NCBI GenBank assembly: GCA_028291845.1 | Contig: JAQGNM010000035.1 | Coordinates: 1 to 6,756, forward strand | Origin: Massilia sp. | Lineage (GTDB): Bacteria > Pseudomonadota > Gammaproteobacteria > Burkholderiales > Burkholderiaceae_D | Direction of reading: 5' to 3' | DNA length: 6,756 bases | Made by a program: the position numbers and the translations under genes | Part shown: positions 1-4,920 of the stretch, piece by piece | Position numbering within the stretch: the stretch's first letter is position 1 | Layout: every line of letters begins with the position of its first letter | Notes under the pieces: model-generated | What the model was told of the DNA's origin: nothing | Database searches by the model: none | What the model saw: only the letters and a program-made list of their open reading frames with translations

Positions 1-1
1 C

Positions 2-175
2 GGCAATGCCGGCACCACCACCGTCGATGCCGGCACCTTCGACCTGTCGAACAACATGAGCAATTTCGCCGCAGGGGCCACCGGTATCGTCATCATGAGT
101 CAGAACAGCGGCATTTCGTCGCTGGTGCAGCAAAGCGTCAACGTCCAGGCCAACCTGAACGTCGGCGGCCAGTAA
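2..175 (+). CDS. C-terminal part of a secreted Q/N/S/G-rich, probable fibre (amyloid-like) subunit; 5' end outside window
   Basis: The frame is open from the left edge and gives the last 57 residues before a TAA at 173-175. The composition (Gly, Asn, Ser, Thr, Gln, small aliphatics, no Cys, almost no charge) is that of a secreted fibre protein. Residues 28-49 of the fragment, from GIVIMSQNSG to VNVQ, match the C-terminal end of the next gene product, which has GIPIVVQNSG to TVIQ, so the two are paralogues. Hydrophobic residues alternate with Gln/Asn/Ser, as in beta-strand-stacking amyloid repeats. A strong stem-loop follows the stop, and then come another paralogue and a C39 peptidase. By position in a Fap-like operon it would be the upstream fibre subunit (FapB/FapC position), but orthology is inferred from context and composition only. 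The N-terminus, signal peptide and any double-glycine motif lie outside the window. Coding is well supported; the function is moderately supported. Confidence 0.75.
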   Translation, partial: GNAGTTTVDAGTFDLSNNMSNFAAGATGIVIMSQNSGISSLVQQSVNVQANLNVGGQ

Positions 176-183
176 TCCGCAAG

Positions 184-219
184 ACGGCCGGCAGCGCGCC
201 AGAAAGCACTGCCGGCCGT
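184..219 (+). promoter_or_regulatory. Intercistronic GC-rich stem-loop
   Basis: A perfect 11-bp inverted repeat (ACGGCCGGCAG at 184-194, its complement at 209-219) encloses a 14-base loop. It begins 8 bases after the stop of the upstream subunit gene and ends 18 bases before the next ATG. No T-run follows, so it is not a standard intrinsic terminator. Between a presumed abundant fibre subunit and its minor partners, such a hairpin commonly protects the 3' end of the upstream mRNA or partly attenuates read-through. That role is inferred. Confidence 0.6.
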
Positions 220-237
220 ACTACCGAGAGGATCACC

Positions 238-672
238 ATGAAGTTTTCCATTGATCGGCTTTATCGGCTGTATCGGCTGCACCGACTTCACCAGCGCGAC
301 TGGCGCAAGGCCATGCTGCTGGCCGTGTTCGGCACCTCCTGCGCCCTGGGCCACGCCGCCCCGCCGGCACAGGAGCCTGCGCGCACGCGCGCCGCAGACA
401 CCAGCGCGGCCATGCCGGCGCCGTTGCCGGATGGATTCAATGCAGCCGCCGACGACGAACTCGACACCGCGCGCGGCGGTACCGGCACCACCATCGACAC
501 CCGGCTGGCAGGCCAGGTCAGCGGCAACACTGCCACCAACGTCCAGACCGGCTGGAACGTCATCAATGGCGGCGCCTTCGCCAACATGACGGGCATCCCG
601 ATCGTCGTACAAAATTCCGGCGCCAACGTTCTGATCCAGAACGCCACCGTCATCCAGCTACAGATGCAATAA
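238..672 (+). CDS. Secreted fibre-subunit-like protein with double-glycine motif (144 aa)
   Basis: The ATG at 238 is preceded by GAGAGG (226-231), a good ribosome binding site. Residues 1-25 form a basic n-region containing a tandem (D/Y/H)RL repeat. Residues 26-40 are a hydrophobic core ending in Cys-Ala-Leu-Gly-His-Ala, so signal peptidase I cleavage is likely after Ala40 or Ala41. A Pro/Ala-rich stretch (41-71) leads to DDELDTARGG (72-81), which fits a C39 peptidase double-glycine site: Glu at -8, Leu at -7, Gly-Gly at -2/-1. Residues 82-144 are Thr/Asn/Gly/Gln-rich, without Cys, and end in the GI-x-IVVQNSG...IQ...VIQ motif (119-140) shared with the preceding gene product. The stop is separated from the peptidase gene by one base, suggesting translational coupling. 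A minor amyloid subunit or nucleator is the best guess. No enzymatic motif is visible, and the CXXC typical of Pseudomonas Fap subunits is missing. Confidence 0.8.
   Translation: MKFSIDRLYRLYRLHRLHQRDWRKAMLLAVFGTSCALGHAAPPAQEPARTRAADTSAAMPAPLPDGFNAAADDELDTARGGTGTTIDTRLAGQVSGNTATNVQTGWNVINGGAFANMTGIPIVVQNSGANVLIQNATVIQLQMQ
253..288 (+). repeat. In-frame 9-bp tandem repeat, about four units, in the signal-peptide n-region
   Basis: Units GATCGGCTT, TATCGGCTG, TATCGGCTG and CACCGACTT follow one another without gaps, the two central ones being identical. Each encodes a (D/Y/H)-Arg-Leu tripeptide, residues 6-17 of the 144-residue subunit-like protein. The period is three codons, so gain or loss of a unit would keep the frame. 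Confidence 0.8.
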
Positions 673-673
673 C

Positions 674-1369
674 ATGCGCGCATGCAATCGCCCAGCTCTG
701 TGCGCCGTGCTGCTCGGTACGGCGGCGTGCGTGTGCGGCCCTGCCGCGGCGCTCGACCTGCCGATCGGTAACGGCGCGCGCTTCAATGTGCCGGTCGCCA
801 GCATGAAAGCGGTGCGCTTTCGCCACACCCTGCATCAACAGTACGATTTCAGTTGCGGATCGGCAGCGGTGGCAACCCTGCTGACTTTTCATTACGGCAC
901 ACCGGTGGACGAGCGCGCCGTATTCACCCAGATGTTCCTGCAGGGCGACCAGAGAAAAATCCGCCGCGAGGGATTTTCGCTGCTCGACATCAAGCGTTTC
1001 CTGGCCACGCGCGGCTTCAAGGCCGACGGCTTCCGCCAGCCCTTGCAGAAATTGTTCGACGCCGGCCTGCCCGCCATCGTGCTGATATCCGAAAAAGGCT
1101 ACCAGCATTTCGTCGTCATCAAGGGCGCCGCCGACGGCCGCATCCTGCTGGGCGATCCAGCCACCGGCACCCGCGCGATGGCACGCGACGCCTTCGAACA
1201 GCTGTGGACCAACAAGCTGCTGTTCGTCATTCACGGCGCCCCGCGGCGGCCTGTGTTCAACGAACGCGCGCAATGGCGCGCCGCGCCGGCCGCGCCGCTC
1301 GACACGGCGCTCTACCAGGACGCGCTGCGCGCCTTTGCGCTTGGAAAAAACGGCCCGGGCGACTATTGA
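674..1369 (+). CDS. Periplasmic C39-family cysteine peptidase, FapD-like (231 aa)
   Basis: A stand-alone papain-like C39 peptidase domain with its own signal peptide; residues 1-26 are hydrophobic and end Pro-Ala-Ala-Ala before LDL. The active site is visible: Gln55 (oxyanion hole, six residues before the nucleophile), Cys61 in QQYDFSCGSAA, His145 in GYQHFVVIKG, and Asp161 in LLGDP. C39 enzymes are known for cutting after double-glycine leader motifs, usually as cytoplasmic domains of ABC exporters. Here there is no transporter and the enzyme is exported, as in FapD of the Pseudomonas functional-amyloid operon. The flanking genes encode secreted proteins with LDxxRGG sites, which are the obvious candidate substrates. 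The gene starts one base after the preceding stop and is followed 12 bases after its own stop by the next gene, so it sits inside one operon. All catalytic residues are present and it looks active. The family assignment is firm; the substrate is inferred. Confidence 0.9.
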   Translation: MRACNRPALCAVLLGTAACVCGPAAALDLPIGNGARFNVPVASMKAVRFRHTLHQQYDFSCGSAAVATLLTFHYGTPVDERAVFTQMFLQGDQRKIRREGFSLLDIKRFLATRGFKADGFRQPLQKLFDAGLPAIVLISEKGYQHFVVIKGAADGRILLGDPATGTRAMARDAFEQLWTNKLLFVIHGAPRRPVFNERAQWRAAPAAPLDTALYQDALRAFALGKNGPGDY

Positions 1370-1370
1370 C

Positions 1371-1375
1371 AGGAG
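1371..1375 (+). promoter_or_regulatory. Ribosome binding site supporting a GTG start
   Basis: AGGAG lies two bases after the stop of the C39 peptidase gene and six bases before the GTG at 1382. It supports GTG rather than a downstream ATG, because the GTG gives a complete basic n-region before the hydrophobic signal core. Confidence 0.65.
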
Positions 1376-1381
1376 ATATCC

Positions 1382-1960
1382 GTGCACCTCATTTCAAAGC
1401 CCATACGACAGCGCGGCCCGCAAGGTGTACGGCACATCGGTAATTGGTTGGTGGCTGCCGGACTGGCCACCGGCCTGGTCGCGCCGGCCTGCGCCGACAC
1501 GGCAGACGCCACCGTTCCCGCTGCCGCCGCTACGACGGACAACTGGTCCGCCGTCGACGACGCAGCGCTCGATGGCGCACGCGGCGGCTTCACCAACGGC
1601 AATGGCTTGATGGTGTCGCTGGGCATCGATCGCCTGGTGTCGATCAATGGCGACGTGGTCGCCCGCACCAGGATCGAGATCGCCGATCTGAGCCGCATCG
1701 GCGCCGACCAGGCGCGACAAACCAGCGAGGCACTGTCGGCGGTCAAGCTGGTGCAAAACGGTGGTGAGAACATCTACAGGGCGGGAGAAATCGGCTCGGC
1801 GCTGGGCGGCATCATCGTCCAGAACAGCCTGAACAACCAGGTAATCCGCACCGACACGGTGATCAGTTCCACCGTCAACAGCGCAGGACTGCTCAACGCG
1901 CTTAATTTCCAGGGCACCCTGCAAAACGCCTTGACGCGCGCCGTCGGCAGCCAGCCGTGA
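1382..1960 (+). CDS. Secreted double-glycine-motif protein in the FapE position (192 aa)
   Basis: GTG start with AGGAG six bases upstream. Residues 1-20 are basic, 21-36 hydrophobic, with likely signal peptidase cleavage after Ala38 (APACA before DT). The Cys is not in a proper lipobox. The spacer 39-58 leads to VDDAALDGARGG (58-69), a double-glycine-type site with Leu at -7 and Gly-Gly at -2/-1. The mature part (70-192) begins Phe-Thr-Asn-Gly-Asn-Gly, has a short polar-repeat-like segment LVQNGGEN (123-130), and then GGIIVQNSLNNQVIRTDTVI (142-161), clearly related to the C-terminal motif of the two upstream secreted proteins. It ends in an Asn/Leu-rich amphipathic tail. It is longer and more charged than the other subunits and lies between the peptidase and the outer-membrane pore, where FapE lies in Pseudomonas. 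Its role as an accessory fibre component is inferred. No mature cysteine is present, so there is no CXXC. Confidence 0.8.
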   Translation: MHLISKPIRQRGPQGVRHIGNWLVAAGLATGLVAPACADTADATVPAAAATTDNWSAVDDAALDGARGGFTNGNGLMVSLGIDRLVSINGDVVARTRIEIADLSRIGADQARQTSEALSAVKLVQNGGENIYRAGEIGSALGGIIVQNSLNNQVIRTDTVISSTVNSAGLLNALNFQGTLQNALTRAVGSQP

Positions 1961-2060
1961 AAGGCTATCCGTCTGGCTGGCGGGACCCGGACATTCGCAT
2001 CACGATTCGGCAGGGCGCCGCGCAAGCGGTTCCCCAAGTCAAGCATTTAAAGGAGCAGGC

Positions 2061-3803
2061 ATGCAGCGACATTCGATAGCACGATCAAGCCAGGCCTCAG
2101 GCAAGGTATCAAGCATGGTGTCCGGCCAGGCTTCAGCCAAGGTATCAGGCAAGATGTCCGCCAAGGCGTCGCGCAGGGCCGCACTGTCGGCCCTCCTGCT
2201 GACCCCGGTGGTCATGGCGCAACCGCAAGCCACGCTTGCCCATGGGCCAACGGCCAACGATTTGCGCGGGCAAATCACCTTATTGAAGGATCAGCTGGAG
2301 CAGCAACGGCGCGCCCTCGAGGCGCTGCAAGCGGCGGTGGACGCCCAACGACTGAACCCGCGCGGCGACGGTGCCGGCGCCGGTGTCGGCATCAACGAGC
2401 TCGACAACATGCGCGGCGCTGGCAACCCCGGGTTCGGCACGGGGCCGCAAGAAGGCGCCGCACGGATTGGCAATGGCGCAGCAGACAATGGTGAACCAGG
2501 CAATGGTGCACCAGCCAACGGTACTCCGCAAGCCACCGGCGCCGCTGCCGCCGATATTGGGACCGCCGCAGAAAGCGGCACTGCCGTCCAAGCCGCAACG
2601 CCGGCAGCGGCGGTGCGGCGGCGCACGGCGGCGGCAAATACCGGCAATGGGACGGCGGCTGCCGGGGCTGCGGGCGCGACCGGTACTGCCCGTACCGTCG
2701 GTCCAGCCGGCATCGCCGCCGCCGCGGGCGCCGCCCAGCCCGGCAACGCCGGCGGCACAAGCGCCGCGCCACGGCAAGCAGGCAACGGCGGGGCCAACGG
2801 CGCCAGCGACGGCGCCGTCGGCAAGCCGCCGCCGCGCGACAGCCGCCCGCCCGCCGTCGCGCCGCTGTTCGAACAGCCAGGGGTTCTCACCCCACGCGGC
2901 AAGTTCGTGCTGGAGCCTTCCGCACAGTTCGGCTACTCGTCGAGCAACCGCGTGGCGCTGGTCGGCTACACGGTGATTCCCGCGCTGCTGATCGGCCTGA
3001 TCGACGTACGTGAAGTCAAGCGCAATACGCTCACTGCCGCCCTCACCGGCCGCGTCGGCCTCAGCAATCGGCTCGAGGCTGAACTGAAGCTGCCTTACGT
3101 CTACCGTTCCGACTCGACCGTCAGCCGCGAGCTGTTCACCGGCACCGCCGTCGAACGCGTGTTCGACACCAGCGGGCGCGCGCTCGGCGATGTCGAGGCG
3201 GCGCTGCGCTACCAGCTCAACGACGGCGGTGCCGACAAGTCATATTATGTCGGCGGCCTGCGCTTCAAAAGCCGCACCGGGCGCGATCCGTTCAGTGTGG
3301 TCACCGACTGCACGCGCCGCTGCATCGGCGACAACGTCAGCGGCACCGGTCTGCCGCTCGAATTGCCCACCGGCTCCGGCTTCTATTCGCTGCAGCCGAG
3401 CCTGACCTGGCTGCTGCCGTCCGACCCCGCCGTCTTTTTCGGCAGCGTCAGCTATCTGCACAATTTCAAGCGCAGCGGGGTCAGCCGCCTGGTGCTCGGT
3501 GGCGAACGCGAGCCGCTGGGCGAGGTCAAGCCGGGCGACGTCATCGGCTTTAATTTCGGCATGGGCCTGGCGCTCAACGACAAGGCCTCGCTCAGCCTCG
3601 GTTACGACCATAGCACCATCGCCCGCACCCGCCAAAATGGCGTCGCCGTTCCCGGCTCCGTGCGCACCCAGCTGGGCACCTTGCTGGTCGGATTCTCGTA
3701 CCGGCTCAATGAAAAGCGCACCGTCAACGTTGCCATCGGCGCCGGCCTCACGCGTGATACGCCGGACGTGTCATTGACGATCCGCGTGCCCACCAGCTTC
3801 TAG
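2061..3803 (+). CDS. FapF-like outer-membrane fibre-secretion pore: coiled coil, flexible linker, beta-barrel (580 aa)
   Basis: ATG at 2061 with AGGAG at 2051-2055. Residues 1-39 are an unusually long Ser/Lys/Gln n-region built from a 12-residue tandem repeat. Residues 40-52 are the signal core, with likely cleavage after Ala53 or Ala60. Residues 66-95 form a coiled coil with a perfect 4-3 spacing: Leu68, Ile72, Leu75, Leu79, Gln82, Leu86, Leu89, Val93. INELDNMRGAG (111-121) resembles the double-glycine sites of the neighbours. Residues 122-268 are an Ala/Gly/Asn/Pro-rich, probably disordered linker. From about 280 to 580 alternating strands of a beta-barrel follow, ending in the aromatic C-terminus (RVPTSF) typical of BAM substrates. 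Cys417 and Cys421 could form a disulfide in a loop. Coiled coil plus linker plus barrel is the FapF layout, FapF being the trimeric pore that exports Fap amyloid subunits. The barrel alone could also be annotated as a generic 'transporter'. It is the last gene of the operon. Confidence 0.82.
   Translation: MQRHSIARSSQASGKVSSMVSGQASAKVSGKMSAKASRRAALSALLLTPVVMAQPQATLAHGPTANDLRGQITLLKDQLEQQRRALEALQAAVDAQRLNPRGDGAGAGVGINELDNMRGAGNPGFGTGPQEGAARIGNGAADNGEPGNGAPANGTPQATGAAAADIGTAAESGTAVQAATPAAAVRRRTAAANTGNGTAAAGAAGATGTARTVGPAGIAAAAGAAQPGNAGGTSAAPRQAGNGGANGASDGAVGKPPPRDSRPPAVAPLFEQPGVLTPRGKFVLEPSAQFGYSSSNRVALVGYTVIPALLIGLIDVREVKRNTLTAALTGRVGLSNRLEAELKLPYVYRSDSTVSRELFTGTAVERVFDTSGRALGDVEAALRYQLNDGGADKSYYVGGLRFKSRTGRDPFSVVTDCTRRCIGDNVSGTGLPLELPTGSGFYSLQPSLTWLLPSDPAVFFGSVSYLHNFKRSGVSRLVLGGEREPLGEVKPGDVIGFNFGMGLALNDKASLSLGYDHSTIARTRQNGVAVPGSVRTQLGTLLVGFSYRLNEKRTVNVAIGAGLTRDTPDVSLTIRVPTSF
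2091..2162 (+). repeat. Two imperfect 36-bp tandem units in the signal-peptide n-region of the FapF-like gene
   Basis: Bases 2091-2126 encode QASGKVSSMVSG and 2127-2162 encode QASAKVSGKMSA; a third partial unit (KAS) follows. The period is twelve codons. The repeat extends the positively charged leader before the hydrophobic core. Internal ATGs at 2115 and 2154 could also serve as starts, but the only good ribosome binding site is before 2061. Confidence 0.75.
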
Positions 3804-3806
3804 CGG

Positions 3807-3830
3807 CCGCTCCGCCACTGTGAGCGGAGC
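3807..3830 (+). terminator. Weak stem-loop just after the FapF-like gene
   Basis: GCTCCGC (3809-3815) pairs with GCGGAGC (3824-3830) over an 8-base loop; an alternative pairing of CCGCTC (3807-3812) with GAGCGG (3822-3827) competes. It starts within 6 bases of the stop codon but has no T-run, so it is at best an mRNA 3'-end stabiliser or part of a Rho-dependent end. Confidence 0.3.
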
Positions 3831-3977
3831 AGAACAGCCAAGCCTCGACGAGTCAAAGGTCGGGCACAACTTCAGTACAAGACGTGACGTTGAGGCGATT
3901 ATGCAGTTGCGGCAAGACTTGCGCCACGCGGCCAGGAAGCATTGATACGCCACGATAGACATGCCACGCCGGGCCAA

Positions 3978-4006
3978 ACCCGGGAGCGGCATTTTACCCG
4001 GGAGCG
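3978..4006. repeat. 11-bp direct repeat, 18-bp period
   Basis: ACCCGGGAGCG occurs at 3978-3988 and again at 3996-4006. Each copy contains the palindrome CCCGGG, so the two can pair into a six-bp GC stem, and a run of five T (4010-4014) lies just beyond. It could act as a weak terminator or protein site, but neither is established. Confidence 0.55.
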
Positions 4007-4067
4007 CCGTTTTTATTCGAACGTTTCCCCTGTCGGATTGATCGTGCGATGGGTCTTGACTGAAGGC

Positions 4068-4090
4068 GACCCGCCGGACGGCGTCTTTTT
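4068..4090 (+). terminator. Possible intrinsic terminator of the fap-like operon
   Basis: CGCC (4072-4075) pairs with GGCG (4080-4083) over a GGAC loop, extended by GA/TC (4068-4069 with 4084-4085) across a two-base bulge, and is followed directly by five T (4086-4090). The stem is short and imperfect and lies about 265 bases after the last operon stop, so confidence is modest. Confidence 0.35.
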
Positions 4091-4100
4091 CCGTCGATGC

Positions 4101-4213
4101 CGATATCGCCCATATCGCCCTTGTCGCCGTTTGTCACGTCTTCGCGGTTGTCTACGTTGTCACCGTTGTGGCGTTGTCGCAGTGTCGCAGTATCGCGTTG
4201 TCGCCGTGTCGTG
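4101..4213. repeat. Degenerate 9-bp tandem repeat array (consensus near CGTTGTCGC)
   Basis: From 4101 to 4172 eight consecutive 9-bp units can be read (CGATATCGC, CCATATCGC, CCTTGTCGC, then CGTTTGTCA and so on). The phase then slips and further GTTGTCGC / GTGTCGC copies continue to about 4213. Unit identity is low, which suggests an old or replication-slippage-derived array. It is not in a supported reading frame and lies downstream of both flanking operons. Confidence 0.6.
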
Positions 4214-4287
4214 TCAGCGCCGTTGCCACCGCCACCGCTGCCGTTGCGCAGTTGCGGCCGGCGGAACAGGCGAATGCGCTTACAACC

Positions 4288-4908
4288 TCAACGCCGGTCG
4301 CCCCGCTGCTTGAGCAGGTAATAGCCGGCGCCGAGAACGAGCGCGCCCACCGCCGCCTTGCGCGCCAGGCCTGCCTTGTTGTACTGCCATTCTGCCTTGA
4401 TACCCATTTCTCCCAGCACGTTCGGCACGTGACCGTGCAACAGGTCGTTACCGATATCCTCGACCATATCGATGCGGTCGGCCAGCATCAAAAGCATGAA
4501 ATGGCGGATGTCGTTTTCCGTCAGCTTGTACGCCCAGCGGCGCAATCTGCCCGACCAGCCGCGCGGCGGCGTGCTGGTGCCGAACAGGGGCGTAATGTGC
4601 GGACGCTCGGGCGAAACGAATACCTCGATGCGCTGCGGCTGCTGCGCCAGCGGCCCCACCGGCGCGTTTTCCAGACGGGGCGGCATGCGCTCCATCGGCA
4701 CCGCGGGCCGGTTTTGGCGATCGAGGTCGGCCCCCCAACCTTGAATGTGCGACATGTCGCGCTGCGGCCGCTGTGTCGGGCCGGCCTCGTCCGGGCCGGC
4801 CGGCGCGCGAGCGCCGTTGCGGCCAGGTGTTCCTTTGCGGCCTGGCGCGCCGCTGCGGGCCGGTGCGCCGTCGTTGGCGGCGCCGCTTTCAACGTGATTG
4901 CTGTCCAT
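4288..4908 (-). CDS. Conserved hypothetical protein with C-terminal membrane helix (206 aa)
   Basis: The start at 4908 is decided by GGAGGAG (4913-4919). An inner Met52, beginning MSHIQGWGADLD, looks like the conserved start of the family as I remember it, but it has no ribosome binding site. Residues 1-51 are low-complexity, with five consecutive Gly-X-Y triplets at 20-34 and many Pro/Arg. Residues 52-180 are the conserved part: a polar N-half, then the Arg-rich RLRRWAYKL and the helical ENDIRHFMLLMLADRIDMVE, followed by an HGHVPNVLGEMGIKAEW segment. Residues 185-199 are a short hydrophobic helix ending in KQRGDRR, a probable membrane anchor with a positive cytoplasmic tail. No catalytic motif is recognised. 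The gene begins 12 bases after the alcohol dehydrogenase stop and is certainly co-transcribed with it. I recall similar proteins beside such dehydrogenases in Oxalobacteraceae, but the function is unknown. Confidence 0.8.
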   Translation of the reverse strand: MDSNHVESGAANDGAPARSGAPGRKGTPGRNGARAPAGPDEAGPTQRPQRDMSHIQGWGADLDRQNRPAVPMERMPPRLENAPVGPLAQQPQRIEVFVSPERPHITPLFGTSTPPRGWSGRLRRWAYKLTENDIRHFMLLMLADRIDMVEDIGNDLLHGHVPNVLGEMGIKAEWQYNKAGLARKAAVGALVLGAGYYLLKQRGDRR

Positions 4909-4912
4909 GTTG

Positions 4913-4919
4913 CTCCTCC
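4913..4919 (-). promoter_or_regulatory. Strong ribosome binding site fixing the start of the 206-residue protein
   Basis: On the minus strand GGAGGAG precedes ATG (4908-4906) by four bases. It lies between that ATG and the stop of the upstream dehydrogenase gene, so initiation at Met52 is less likely. Confidence 0.7.
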
Positions 4920-4920
4920 A

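Larger units (their letters stand above)
3804..4287. other. 484-base intergenic region between convergent units; no supported gene
   Basis: Frames here are short and have no ribosome binding site. The region holds a stem-loop after the operon, an 11-bp direct repeat at 3978-4006, a possible intrinsic terminator at 4068-4090 and a degenerate 9-bp tandem array from 4101. A 41-codon GTG frame (3820-3945) is present but unsupported. Both flanking genes point into this region, which fits a terminator-containing spacer. Confidence 0.6.

Noticed and set aside
100..612. 170-codon minus-strand frame across the end of the first subunit gene and the second one
   Set aside because: It is antisense to two better supported genes, has Arg/Gly/Ala-rich shadow composition and no recognisable domain.
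650..1387. 245-codon minus-strand frame opposite the C39 peptidase
   Set aside because: The plus strand encodes a complete peptidase with all active-site residues; the antisense frame is a product of GC-rich codon use.
1475..1496. Lipoprotein signal in the 192-residue protein
   Set aside because: The residues before Cys37 (Val-Ala-Pro-Ala) do not fit a lipobox because Pro occupies the -2 position; an ordinary signal peptidase I site after Ala38 fits better.
2280..2902. Several long frames on both strands in the linker region of the FapF-like gene
   Set aside because: Low-complexity GC-rich sequence opens all frames here; only the plus frame joins a signal peptide to a barrel.
3771..3992. 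73-codon minus-strand frame with Cys residues, considered as a transposase remnant
   Set aside because: No transposase motif, no inverted repeats or target duplication around it, and it overlaps the end of the pore gene.
4101..4213. CRISPR array
   Set aside because: The repeated unit is only 9 bp, degenerate and without spacers; no cas gene is nearby.
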